A DNA stretch of 64,000 bases, taken from NCBI RefSeq assembly GCF_036014115.1, contig NZ_CP107913.1:2046001-2110000 (forward strand), written 5' to 3'. The first letter of the stretch is position 1. The number at the start of each line of letters is the position of its first letter. Source of the stretch: Streptomyces sp. NBC_00448 (GTDB lineage Bacteria > Actinomycetota > Actinomycetes > Streptomycetales > Streptomycetaceae). Below are positions 9,373 through 17,127 of the stretch, piece by piece. The position numbers were made by a program, and so were the translations under genes. The notes under the pieces were generated by a model that had not been told where the DNA came from, searched no databases, and saw nothing but the letters and a program-made list of their open reading frames with translations.

Positions 9373-9390
9373 CTTGCAGCGGCTTGCAAG
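9373..9390 (-). promoter_or_regulatory. Candidate LacI-type operator upstream of the GH87 gene
   Basis: Dyad CTTGCAGCGGCTTGCAAG: 6-bp arms CTTGCA/TGCAAG around a G/C-rich centre, about 190 bases upstream of the GH87 start. TTGCAA-type dyads with a CG-rich centre are common LacI-family sites. The rest of the gene-free stretch 9183-9606 shows no coding sequence; it must also hold the promoters of both flanking genes. Confidence 0.45.
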
Positions 9391-9593
9391 AGTAGGCGCA
9401 CGAGGTCGGAGTGAGGGTGTGGTGAGGCCCGCGTGCGGGTCCGTGAGGGGAGTGTGCGGGGTTTGCGCGCGAGCCCGGGCGGGGGGGTTCGGCGCGGCGC
9501 GAACCGGCAGGTCGGACGGCCGCTCGGGTGGAATCGGGCGACCCGGGCGCGGGCCCGCCGCCGCGGGGACGGCGAAGTGCGCGACCGCGGTGC

Positions 9594-9599
9594 TACGTT
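9594..9599 (+). promoter_or_regulatory. -10 element for a leaderless transcript
   Basis: TACGTT ends 7 bases before the ATG at 9607, and there is no ribosome site upstream, so transcription probably starts at or next to the start codon. No good -35 match is visible. Confidence 0.45.
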
Positions 9600-9606
9600 G
9601 CCGCGC

Positions 9607-10257
9607 ATGGTCGAAAGCATCACAGCGAGGCAGTTCCACGAGGCGGCCGGCGTCGATGACTGGCGAGTGCTCTTCGCGGGGGCGAGCGCGCACTTCCGCA
9701 CCGGGTCGTTCGCGACCGGCGTCAAGCTGGTGGACGCGATCGGCGCCCTGGCCGACGCGGCGAACCACCATCCCGACGTGGACCTGCGCTACCCGGGGGT
9801 GACGGTGCGTCTGACGACCCACGAGGTCGACGGGTTGAGCGAGCGCGACGTCGAACTGGCCCGGCAGATCTCGGCGGCCGCGCGGGAACTGGACGTGCCG
9901 GCCGACCCGAGCGCGCTGAAGTCCGTCCAGGTCGCGATCGACGCGCTGGTCGGCCCCCGGGTGATGCCCTTCTGGCGCGCCCTGCTCGGCTACCGGTCGG
10001 CGGGCGAGAAGGACCTGGTGGACCCGGGCGGCAGCCAACCGCCGTTCTGGTTCCAGACGATGGACGCGCCGCGCACGGAGCGCAACCGCCTGCACATCGA
10101 CGTCACCGTCCCCCACGACCAGGCGGAGGAGCGGATCGCGGCGGCGATCACCGCCGGCGGCCGGCTGATCTCCGACGCGCACGCGCCGGCCTGGTGGACG
10201 CTGGCCGACCCGGAGGGCAACGAGGCGGACGTCGCGACCTGGATGGGCCGCGGCTGA
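9607..10257 (+). CDS. Pterin-4a-carbinolamine dehydratase domain fused to a VOC/glyoxalase-like domain
   Basis: 216 residues in two domains. Residues 1-95 match pterin-4a-carbinolamine dehydratase, including HHPDVDLRYPGVTVRLTTHEVDGL with its catalytic histidines. Residues 105-216 match a glyoxalase-like (VOC) fold (DALVGPRVMPFWRALLGY, RNRLHIDVTVP, WTLADPEGNEADV). The first domain recycles oxidised biopterin; the second may bind a small molecule. The start is the ATG directly after a -10 box (leaderless). The fused arrangement is the notable point. Confidence 0.82.
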   Translation: MVESITARQFHEAAGVDDWRVLFAGASAHFRTGSFATGVKLVDAIGALADAANHHPDVDLRYPGVTVRLTTHEVDGLSERDVELARQISAAARELDVPADPSALKSVQVAIDALVGPRVMPFWRALLGYRSAGEKDLVDPGGSQPPFWFQTMDAPRTERNRLHIDVTVPHDQAEERIAAAITAGGRLISDAHAPAWWTLADPEGNEADVATWMGRG

Positions 10258-10349
10258 GTCCTCCCGTCAACTCTGCCGCTCAACCGTGCCGCCGAGCCCT
10301 GCCGTCCGGCACGTGCCCGGCACCTGCGGGACACCTGCCGGGAGAAGGT

Positions 10350-10372
10350 TCCGGCCGACACGTTCGGCCGGA
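10350..10372. terminator. Hairpin terminator between convergent genes
   Basis: Perfect 9-bp inverted repeat TCCGGCCGA / TCGGCCGGA with a 5-base loop, between the dehydratase stop (10257) and the TetR stop (10408). Confidence 0.6.
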
Positions 10373-10407
10373 CCCTCGTCAGGTCCGGCCGCCGAGCGGG
10401 CCGCACC

Positions 10408-11082
10408 TCAGGTCCGGCGGGGCCGCCGTCGCAGGACGTCGGCCAGCACCGTGGTCACCAGCTTGTCGACGGCGGCCATGGTCGGCGGGTCGGGGTCGAG
10501 GTCGGGCTCGCGGTCGGAGCCGGAGCCGGAGTTACGGTCGCGGTCGAGGTCGGAATCGCGGTCGCGGTCCGCGAACAGGAGATGCCCGCCGCCGACCAGG
10601 GAGAGGGTGAGCGAGTCGATGTCGGCGTCGGCCGCGATGCGACCCAGGGCTCGCTCGTCGGCCAGGTAGGCGGAGACCGCGGTCGCGACCTGGGCGAGGA
10701 TCGCGATGCCGCCGCCGGGCTTGGCCTGCCGCAGCCGTGCGCGCAGCTCGTCCCGGAAAGTGATGAGCGGGATGATCGCCACCGGAACCGGCCCGAACAA
10801 GGTGGCCAGCGCGCCGGTGAGGTTGCCGGCCACGGTGCCGGTGCCGACGGCCTCGCGCAGCGCACGCGCCTGCGTCTCGAGCCGTGCGGCCCGGTCGAGC
10901 ACCAACTCGGTGAGGAAAGCGTCGAAGTCGGCGAAGTGCCGGTGCAGGACGCCCTTGGCACAGGCCGCCTCGTCGGTGACGGCCCGGCTGGTCAGCCCGT
11001 CCGGGCCGTCCCGCAGCAGCACGCGTTCCGCGGCGTCGAACAACTGCTGCCGCGCGTCGCGCAGGTGTACCCCGGTCGGCAC
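10408..11082 (-). CDS. TetR family transcriptional repressor
   Basis: A 224-residue regulator with an N-terminal helix-turn-helix (LFDAAERVLLRDGPDGLTSRAVTDEAACAKGVLHRHFADF) and a variable ligand domain. GTG start at 11082 with AGAGGA 8 bases upstream. Residues about 172-198 are an odd low-complexity run of Asp, Arg and Ser (DRDRDSDLDRDRN) encoded by hexamer-like repeats, probably a disordered insert grown by slippage. It diverges from a methyltransferase gene; the palindrome inside that gene's promoter is its likely operator. Confidence 0.88.
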   Translation of the reverse strand: MPTGVHLRDARQQLFDAAERVLLRDGPDGLTSRAVTDEAACAKGVLHRHFADFDAFLTELVLDRAARLETQARALREAVGTGTVAGNLTGALATLFGPVPVAIIPLITFRDELRARLRQAKPGGGIAILAQVATAVSAYLADERALGRIAADADIDSLTLSLVGGGHLLFADRDRDSDLDRDRNSGSGSDREPDLDPDPPTMAAVDKLVTTVLADVLRRRPRRT

Positions 11083-11119
11083 GTACCGATCCTCTCGTAC
11101 GCCGGTCGCCCGTCATCCG

Positions 11120-11148
11120 TTGGCAGATGGGCGCTTGCCCACTAAAGT
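11120..11148 (+). promoter_or_regulatory. Promoter of the methyltransferase gene with a repressor site in the spacer
   Basis: TTGGCA (11120-11125), a 17-base spacer, then TAAAGT (11143-11148), 7 bases before the ATG at 11155, so the mRNA is probably leaderless. The spacer holds the palindrome TGGGC-GCTT-GCCCA (11128-11141), where a bound TetR protein would block RNA polymerase. Confidence 0.65.
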
Positions 11149-11154
11149 GAACGC

Positions 11155-11976
11155 ATGCCCACTCTACCGCGAGAGCAACCGGAACCGGCGCCACTGCACC
11201 AGGCTCGGCAGATGGCCGAGTCCTTCGGCACGGACCCGCAGCGCTACGACCGGGCCCGGCCGGCCTACCCCGACGACCTGGTGGCGCGGATCGCCGCCGG
11301 GAGCCCGGGGTCCGACGTGCTCGACATCGGCTGCGGCACGGGCATCGCAGCCCGCCAGTTCCAGGCGGCCGGCTGCACCGTGCTCGGGGTCGAGCCGGAC
11401 GCGCGGATGGCCGGCTTCGCCCGGACCCGCGGTCTGCCGGTCGAGGTGGCGGCCTTCGAAGCCTGGGAGCCGGCCGGCCGAGCGTTCGACACGCTGATCG
11501 CCGCCCAGTCGTGGCACTGGGTGGACCCGGCTGCCGGCGCCGCGAAGGCGGCCCAAGTCCTGCGTCCGCAAGGGCTCCTGGCGATCTTCGGGCACGTCTT
11601 CGAGCCGCCCGCCGAGGTGGCCGAGCCGTTCGCCGCCGCCTACCGCCGGGTGGCGCCGGACTCCCCGTTCAGCACCCAACCGGCGCGACGCCCGCTGGAG
11701 ATGTACCAGGCGGGGTACGCCAAGATCGCCGACACCATCCGCGGGACCGGGCGGTTCGACGACCCGGAACACCGGCGGTTCGACTGGGAGCGGCCCTACA
11801 CGCGCGACCAGTGGCTGGACCTGCTCCCCACCACCGGCGGCCTCACCCGGCTCCGCCCCGACCAACTGACCGAGATCCTGGGATCGGTCGGCCACGCGAT
11901 CGACGCCCTGGGTGGCGGTTTCACGATGCGCTACACCACTCTGGCGACCACGGCCGTCCGCGTCGCCGCCCCGTGA
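11155..11976 (+). CDS. Class I SAM-dependent methyltransferase
   Basis: A 273-residue methyltransferase of the Methyltransf_11 type: motif I VLDIGCGTGIAARQFQ, acidic motif II LGVEPDARM and the following AAQSWHWVDP motif common to this subfamily. Substrate unknown. It lacks a ribosome site and begins at the predicted transcription start. Regulation by the divergent TetR protein is likely, so the substrate may be a small molecule that TetR senses. Confidence 0.85.
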   Translation: MPTLPREQPEPAPLHQARQMAESFGTDPQRYDRARPAYPDDLVARIAAGSPGSDVLDIGCGTGIAARQFQAAGCTVLGVEPDARMAGFARTRGLPVEVAAFEAWEPAGRAFDTLIAAQSWHWVDPAAGAAKAAQVLRPQGLLAIFGHVFEPPAEVAEPFAAAYRRVAPDSPFSTQPARRPLEMYQAGYAKIADTIRGTGRFDDPEHRRFDWERPYTRDQWLDLLPTTGGLTRLRPDQLTEILGSVGHAIDALGGGFTMRYTTLATTAVRVAAP

Positions 11977-12016
11977 CCCGCCGCTGAACGATGGATGCCC
12001 GCGACGCGGACCCCGC

Positions 12017-12595
12017 CTACCGCAGGCCGTCGAGGAACTCGATGACACGCTGGGTGAGCAACTCGGCCGCGGCCCGGTCGTAGGACGGCAGTGAGGAGTC
12101 CGCGAACAGGTGCTGCTTGCCGGGGTAGAGGAACAGCTCGGCACGCTCGGTGGCGGCGGTCAGCTCCCTGGCGGCGTCGAGGTCGCCCTCGTCGGCGAAG
12201 AACGGGTCACCGTCCATCCCGTGCACCTGGACCGGGACGTCGGCCGGCCAGGCCTCGCCGAACTCGGACACCGGGAGGCAGGCACTGATCAGCAGAGCGC
12301 CCTTCGCGCCGGCGCGGGTCTGGGCCAGGCGCTGGGCCGGCATGACGCCGAGGGAGAAGCCCGCGTAGACCACCTCGCCACCGAGCGGCGCGGCAGCGGC
12401 GACGCCGAGTTCCAAGACGGCGCCGAACCCCGTCCGGCTCGCGTAACCGATGCCCTGCTCCAGGGTGTCGAAGATATGCCCCTCGTAGAGGTCCGGCACG
12501 TGGACGGTGTGGCCTGCCCGGCGGAGCTCGGCCGCGAACGCCTCGACTCCGGGAGTCAGCCCCTGGGCGTGGTGGAACAGCACGACCTCGGCCAT
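12017..12595 (-). CDS. Dienelactone hydrolase family protein
   Basis: A 192-residue alpha/beta hydrolase. The nucleophile elbow is AGFSLG (Ser rather than the Cys of classical dienelactone hydrolase); the acid is in MDGDPFF and the His in GKQHLFAD. Ends 40 bases from the convergent methyltransferase stop. Divergent from the ArsR-type gene at 12667, whose product probably controls both. Confidence 0.85.
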   Translation of the reverse strand: MAEVVLFHHAQGLTPGVEAFAAELRRAGHTVHVPDLYEGHIFDTLEQGIGYASRTGFGAVLELGVAAAAPLGGEVVYAGFSLGVMPAQRLAQTRAGAKGALLISACLPVSEFGEAWPADVPVQVHGMDGDPFFADEGDLDAARELTAATERAELFLYPGKQHLFADSSLPSYDRAAAELLTQRVIEFLDGLR

Positions 12596-12618
12596 GGCTT
12601 GCCTGCTTTCGACTCGTG

Positions 12619-12658
12619 AACGATCCAAATTTCTCGAACGATCGGCGATGCTAGTCTC
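12619..12658 (+). promoter_or_regulatory. ArsR-gene promoter with direct-repeat candidate operator
   Basis: Two copies of GAACGATC (12619-12626 and 12637-12644), 18 bases apart, lie in the 71-base divergent intergenic region. A -10-like TAGTCT (12653-12658) ends 8 bases before the ATG at 12667, suggesting a leaderless start. No clear -35 is visible. Confidence 0.45.
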
Positions 12659-12666
12659 ATCCGACC

Positions 12667-13251
12667 ATGTCGAGCAACACTCCCGACTACGACCTTGACG
12701 AGACGATCGAGCTCACCACCGCCGCGCAGGTGCGGGCCATCAGCGACCCCCTGCGCACCACCATCCTCGGCCTGCTGCACGAGCGCGCCGCGACCGTCAC
12801 CGAACTCGCCGCCGCGGTCAAGCGACCGAAGAGCACCGTCGCGCATCACGTCGGCGTCCTGGCCAAAGCCGGTCTGCTGCGCGTGGTGCGGACCCGCCGG
12901 GTCCGGGCGATCGACGAGCGCTACTACGGCCGCACCGCGCGGATGTTCTTCGTCGGCCTCGGCCGGCAGACGGCCGACGGCGCGCTGCCGCCGGACTTCA
13001 ACGACTTCGAGGTGGCGGCGAAGGAATCGGCCGCGGCCTACGAGCTCGGGCAGTTGCGCGGGTTCATCCGGCGGGCCCGGATCTCGGAGGAGCGGGCGGC
13101 CGAGTTCTGGGCGCGCGTCGAGCAGGTGATCCACGAGTTCGACGCGCTGCCGCGTTCCGGCGAGACGGTCCACGGGTTCGCCGTCGGCCTGTATCCGATC
13201 CCTGACCACCCGACGCTGCCGCCGCCCCCGGACACCGGAGAACAGGGCTGA
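12667..13251 (+). CDS. ArsR-type winged-helix transcriptional regulator
   Basis: A 194-residue regulator with an N-terminal winged helix (AISDPLRTTILGLLHERAATVTELAAAVKRPKSTVAHHVGVLAKAGLL), matching the HTH_20/ArsR group, and a C-terminal helical domain without visible metal-binding cysteines. Divergent from the dienelactone hydrolase gene, with shared direct repeats between them. It likely senses a small organic ligand. Confidence 0.85.
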   Translation: MSSNTPDYDLDETIELTTAAQVRAISDPLRTTILGLLHERAATVTELAAAVKRPKSTVAHHVGVLAKAGLLRVVRTRRVRAIDERYYGRTARMFFVGLGRQTADGALPPDFNDFEVAAKESAAAYELGQLRGFIRRARISEERAAEFWARVEQVIHEFDALPRSGETVHGFAVGLYPIPDHPTLPPPPDTGEQG

Positions 13252-13267
13252 CGCGTCGGCCCGCCCC

Positions 13268-13309
13268 TCCGGCTGCCCCGGTCCCCGCGCCTTCCGGCTG
13301 CCCCGGTCC
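13268..13309. repeat. 17-bp direct repeat, period 25
   Basis: TCCGGCTGCCCCGGTCC occurs at 13268-13284 and 13293-13309, just after the ArsR-type gene. No function is apparent. Confidence 0.6.
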
Positions 13310-13424
13310 GCGCCCTTCTCCCTCGGGTCACCGTGAGCCGCCGGCCACTTCGCCGTGGCTGTGCGAGCGCGGGGGCGGCTCAAGAGGACTCACCGGACGT
13401 CGCACCTTGCGGAAGAGCGGCCAC

Positions 13425-13455
13425 CACGCTTTGCAAAGCGTGCTACTTTGCAAAG
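13425..13455. promoter_or_regulatory. Tandem palindromic operators before peptide deformylase
   Basis: Perfect 18-bp palindrome CACGCTTTGCAAAGCGTG (13425-13442), then a second CTTTGCAAAG core (13446-13455). The centres are 17 bases apart, close to two DNA turns less a few bases. TACTTT (13444-13449) could be a -10 overlapping the second site. The shape suits a MarR-type dimer pair, but no such regulator gene is next to it. Confidence 0.7.
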
Positions 13456-13492
13456 CATTCGGTCGGGCGGGACGTGAAGGGCGTTGGCGGCC

Positions 13493-14200
13493 ATGGCAGT
13501 TGGGCTCGGGGGCAGTGCTTCCGCGCGGGAGCAGGCGCGAGCACGCGTACGGGTCCAGGGCCGGCCGGTCGCCTCGTATCCCCGCGTCGCTCCCGAGGTC
13601 GAGCGCGGCACGGTGCGTCGTATCACCGTCGTCGGCGAGGAGGTGCTGGCGCGGCCCTGCCGCGAGGTCGTGGAATTCGGCGGCGCGGACCTGGCCCGGC
13701 TGGTCGACGACATGTTCGCCACCAACCACGTCGCCGGCGGCGCGGCCATCGCGGCCAACCAAGTCGGCGTGGACCTGCGGCTGTTCGTCTGGGACATCAC
13801 CGACGAGTGGGGAGTGCGGCACGTCGGGCACATCCTCAACCCGGTGCTGGACGAGGTGCCGGCCGCGCGCCGCCGGCTCGTGGAGGAGCCGGAGGGCTGC
13901 CTATCGGTACCGGGGCCGTATGTGCCGCTCGCCCGGCCGGACCGCGCGGTGGTGCGCGGGCGCGACAAGGACGGCACCCCTCTCACGGTCGAGGGGCGCG
14001 GCTACTTCGCCCGCTGCCTCCAGCACGAGACCGACCATCTGCACGGCCACCTCTACCTCGACCGGCTCGCCGTGCGCGAACGCAGGTCCGCGCTACGGGA
14101 GATGGCCGCGGGCAAGGACGCCGTGCTCGCCCGCCGCGCCGCCGACGCCGCGCGCCTGGGCAAGGAGTATCCGCGGGAGCCGCCGGCGCAGGGGCGTTGA
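13493..14200 (+). CDS. def: Peptide deformylase
   Basis: Removes the formyl group from new proteins. All three metal motifs are visible: GAAIAANQVG, EGCLSVPG (metal Cys) and QHETDHLHG (two metal His and catalytic Glu). At 235 residues it carries about 40 extra N-terminal residues. ATG 13493 has GAAGGG 11 bases upstream; a TTG at 13484 is less likely. Actinomycetes usually have several deformylases. The tandem operators upstream suggest that this copy is inducible rather than the housekeeping one. Confidence 0.92.
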   Translation: MAVGLGGSASAREQARARVRVQGRPVASYPRVAPEVERGTVRRITVVGEEVLARPCREVVEFGGADLARLVDDMFATNHVAGGAAIAANQVGVDLRLFVWDITDEWGVRHVGHILNPVLDEVPAARRRLVEEPEGCLSVPGPYVPLARPDRAVVRGRDKDGTPLTVEGRGYFARCLQHETDHLHGHLYLDRLAVRERRSALREMAAGKDAVLARRAADAARLGKEYPREPPAQGR

Positions 14201-14294
14201 CGCGGGGGCCGGCGGGAGGTCGGCGGGACGCTCGGTGGGAATGGTCGGCGAGCAGCGCTCGGCAGGAGCGGCGCGCGGCACCCGGCAAGTGGTG

Positions 14295-15314
14295 TCAGCG
14301 CGCGGCGAGCGGCAGCGCCCCGTCGAGGATGGCCGCGCCGAGCGGCGTGACCGCGTGGATGACGTTGCCGCCCTCGCGGCGGCTGACGACGAGCCCGGCC
14401 TCGCGCAGCGCCTTCGCGTGCTTGCTGGCGGAGGCCGCGGAGGTCTCCAGGCGGCAGGCGAGTTCGCCGTTGGTCGCGGGGGCCAGCAGCGCGCCGAGGG
14501 CCCGGGCGCGGGTGGCGCCGAGCAGGCGGGCCAGCGCGTCGGCGTGGTGCGCGCGGCCCACACCGGGACCGGCGCACAGGGTGTGCTCGATCGGGTGGAC
14601 CAGCACCGGCGGCAGGTCGGCGTCGGCCATCGCCACCGGGGTGCGCCAGCAGAACCATGACGGGATCAGGTACAGACCCCGGCCGTGTAAGTGCAGGTCG
14701 CGGTCCTCCGGGTAGGTCAGGTGCAGCACGGGCGGCTCCCACCGCCCGACCGGTTTCAGCGCGCGCAGCAACTCGTGCGCCCCGCCGTCGAACACGGCCC
14801 GGGCGCGGTCGGACCGGTCCGCCGCGACGCCCTTCGCCACACCGGTCCAGTCGGGTGCGATCACCGCGTCGTGGAGGCCGCGGAAGGCGTCCGCGATCTC
14901 GTCCAGCCGGTCCTGCTCCCCCAGGGCCAGCCCGCGCAGCCACCCGGCCGCCGCGGCCGGCGGCGGGCAGGTCCGCGCGAGCACGGCGGTCTCGGCGCGC
15001 AGCCGGCCGCGTGGGGTACGGCGCAGCGCGCCGATGCCCTCGGCGATCCCGTCGGCCGCCTCGACGGGGTTGAGGAAGTCCGGGAAGTAGGGCGCGCCGG
15101 GCGGGGCCAGCATCGCCAGCAGCCGGGCCATCGGCGCGAGCCCGCGCCGGGTGATCTCCGTGCGCGCCTGATTCCGCCACCGCGCGTAGACCAGAGGAGT
15201 GCGGTCCCGCCCGATGAACTGCTGGAGGCCGAGCAGTGTCTCCCACAGCGGGTCGGGGGTCCTGGCCACCCGGACCCGGGCAAGATCCGCAGGAGTGAAG
15301 TGAATTCGCAACAT
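14295..15314 (-). CDS. ArsR-type regulator with large N-terminal domain (DUF5937-like)
   Basis: A 339-residue protein. The first 250 residues form a domain of unknown function that includes VLHLTYPEDRDLHLHGRGLYLIPSWF. A C-terminal winged helix follows (LLGATRARALGALLAPATNGELACRLETSAASASKHAKALREAGLV). This layout is common in Streptomyces regulators. ATG at 15314 with GGGGGAG close upstream. Convergent with peptide deformylase; its own target is not obvious. Confidence 0.8.
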   Translation of the reverse strand: MLRIHFTPADLARVRVARTPDPLWETLLGLQQFIGRDRTPLVYARWRNQARTEITRRGLAPMARLLAMLAPPGAPYFPDFLNPVEAADGIAEGIGALRRTPRGRLRAETAVLARTCPPPAAAAGWLRGLALGEQDRLDEIADAFRGLHDAVIAPDWTGVAKGVAADRSDRARAVFDGGAHELLRALKPVGRWEPPVLHLTYPEDRDLHLHGRGLYLIPSWFCWRTPVAMADADLPPVLVHPIEHTLCAGPGVGRAHHADALARLLGATRARALGALLAPATNGELACRLETSAASASKHAKALREAGLVVSRREGGNVIHAVTPLGAAILDGALPLAAR

Positions 15315-15481
15315 TGCTCCCCCAAGCAACAGCAAACACATGTGGTTGCGATGTTCAATTACCCCGGGGGACGACAGTGTACGCACCGGCGGTTCCCGGG
15401 TGATTCCCGGGCGATTCCCCGCACCGTCACCTACGCACCGCCACCTGCGCAGCCGCGGGCAGGCACCGCGCACTTCCACCC

Positions 15482-15521
15482 GCACACCGCCACCCGCACA
15501 CCGCCACCCGCGCACCGTCAC
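15482..15521. repeat. Short tandem repeat downstream of pyrE
   Basis: Two exact 14-base units GCACACCGCCACCC (15482-15495, 15496-15509) and a partial third, inside a wider CA-rich stretch from about 15417. Likely slippage sequence. The rest of 15315-15517 shows no gene. Confidence 0.6.
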
Positions 15522-16075
15522 ATGGCGAGTTCGCCGCGCCGGTACACCGCGTCGAACGCGAATCCCGCGTCCGCCACGTTCCGCGCGCCGCCCTGCTCGC
15601 GGTCGAGCACGGCGAGCACGCCGACCACCGTGGCGCCGCACTCCGCGACCGTGCGGGCGGAACGGATCGACTCCGCGCCCGTGCTCACCACGTCCTCGAC
15701 GATCAGCACCCGGTCCGCCGGCGCCAGCCTGCCCTCGATGAGGCGCCCGGTGCCGTAGCCCTTCGAGCGCTTGCGCACGATCACGAACGGCAGACCGGTG
15801 CGCAGCGACAGCGCCGTTGCGAGGGCGACGCCGCCGAGTTCGGGCCCCGCGAGCACATCGACGCCCTCCGGTACCCGCTCGGCCAGGAAGTCGGCGACGC
15901 GGCTGAGGAGTTCGGGCCGGGTCTCGAAAAGGTACTTGTCGAAGTAGAAGCCGCTCTCCTCTCCCGAGCTGAGCACGAACTCGCCGCGCAGGAGCGCGAC
16001 ATCGACGATCCGCCGCCCCAACTCCGCTTTCGCCGCTTCGCCCACGTCGTTCGCGGAGTCTCCAGCAGGCCGCAC
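15518..16075 (-). CDS. pyrE: Orotate phosphoribosyltransferase
   Basis: Pyrimidine biosynthesis: orotate + PRPP to orotidine 5'-monophosphate. The 185-residue protein has the PRPP-binding motif DRVLIVEDVVSTGAES, the catalytic-loop Lys/Arg stretch VRKRSKGYGTGRLIEG, and FYFDKY near the N-terminus. Length fits the family. Transcribed alone on the minus strand. Confidence 0.95.
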   Translation of the reverse strand: MRPAGDSANDVGEAAKAELGRRIVDVALLRGEFVLSSGEESGFYFDKYLFETRPELLSRVADFLAERVPEGVDVLAGPELGGVALATALSLRTGLPFVIVRKRSKGYGTGRLIEGRLAPADRVLIVEDVVSTGAESIRSARTVAECGATVVGVLAVLDREQGGARNVADAGFAFDAVYRRGELAM

Positions 16076-16190
16076 GATTCGTCCACCTCATCCGTCCGGC
16101 GAGAAATTCCCCGCACCCTAACACGGCGCCGCCAAGCCCGAATTGGCCCGCGCGCATCCTCGACCGCGCCCATCCGCCTTTGGCTGGAGG

Positions 16191-17096
16191 TCATTTCAGG
16201 GCGGCGCGGATGGTCTCGCGCAGCCAGCGCTGGGCCGGGTCGGAGTCGAGGCGGGCGTGCCAGAGGAGCCGTACGTCGAGTTCGGGCAGGTCCGCGGGGA
16301 GCGGAAACCAGCGGATACCGAGGGCCCGGCCGTACTGCTCGGCGAGGCGTTGCGGGACGAGTCCGACGTGGCCGCTCGACGCGACGAGCAGCGAGGCGAC
16401 CGCGAAGGTGGGCACGACGGCGGCCACGTGCCGGCGCAGTCCTGCGGCGTCGAGCGCGTCGTCGAGCGGCCCGCGGGTGCGCCCCCGGCGGGAGGCCGAG
16501 ACGTGGGGATGCCGGCACAACTGCGCGAGCGTAGGACGGCGGTTGCGGCCCAGCGGGCTGTCGGCGCGGACGATGCCGACCAGCCGTTCGCGGTAGAGCA
16601 CGGCCCCGCGGATGTCGGGGGCCGCCACGTCGCCGACGCCGATGTCCAGGTCGACCGAGCCGTCACGGAGGGCCTCGACGCTCTCGCTGCCCTCGCCGAC
16701 GAAGCGCAGGATCACACCGGGGGCGACCGCGGACGTGGCGTCGACCACCGCGGCCGCGAGGGTCGCGGCCACGCCGTCGTTGATCCGGATCGTGAAGGTG
16801 CGTTCGAGCTCGGCGATCGGGACCTCGCGGTCGCCACTGATCAGCGCCGACGCCTCGTCGAGCAGCGACCGCACCCGCGGCGCGGTACGCAGTGCGAAGG
16901 GGGTCGGCGCCATCCCCCGGCCGGCCCGCACCAGGATCGGGTCGTCCATCGCCCGCCGCAGCCGGCCCAGCGCCCGGCTGGTCGCCGGGATGGACAGGTG
17001 CAGGCGTTCGGAGGCCGCGGTGACGCTGCCCTCCTGGAGCAGCGCGTCGAACACGCGCAGCAGGTTCAGATCGAGCCGCTCGGACATGGTTTGCAT
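16191..17096 (-). CDS. LysR family transcriptional regulator
   Basis: A 301-residue regulator with an N-terminal helix-turn-helix (LNLLRVFDALLQEGSVTAASERLHLSIPATSRALGRLR) and a periplasmic-binding-like effector domain. The ATG at 17096 was preferred over 17087 because AGGAGG lies 9 bases upstream. It diverges from an NAD-dependent epimerase gene that has lost its 5' end, so the usual target of this regulator may now be dead. Confidence 0.9.
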   Translation of the reverse strand: MQTMSERLDLNLLRVFDALLQEGSVTAASERLHLSIPATSRALGRLRRAMDDPILVRAGRGMAPTPFALRTAPRVRSLLDEASALISGDREVPIAELERTFTIRINDGVAATLAAAVVDATSAVAPGVILRFVGEGSESVEALRDGSVDLDIGVGDVAAPDIRGAVLYRERLVGIVRADSPLGRNRRPTLAQLCRHPHVSASRRGRTRGPLDDALDAAGLRRHVAAVVPTFAVASLLVASSGHVGLVPQRLAEQYGRALGIRWFPLPADLPELDVRLLWHARLDSDPAQRWLRETIRAALK

Positions 17097-17099
17097 CCT

Positions 17100-17127
17100 A
17101 CGCAACCTCCTATTGTGAAAGTTGCGT
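17100..17127. promoter_or_regulatory. Inverted repeat in the LysR/epimerase intergenic region
   Basis: 7-bp arms ACGCAAC (17100-17106) and GTTGCGT (17121-17127) with a 14-base spacer. It sits upstream of the LysR gene and overlaps the first codons of the truncated epimerase, as expected for an autoregulatory LysR site. Confidence 0.5.

Noticed and set aside
12017..12595. Classical Cys-dependent dienelactone hydrolase
   Set aside because: The nucleophile elbow is GFSLG, with Ser, so only the family name is kept.
15315..15517. CRISPR-like repeat array
   Set aside because: Units are only 14 bases, adjacent and without spacers; a simple tandem repeat.
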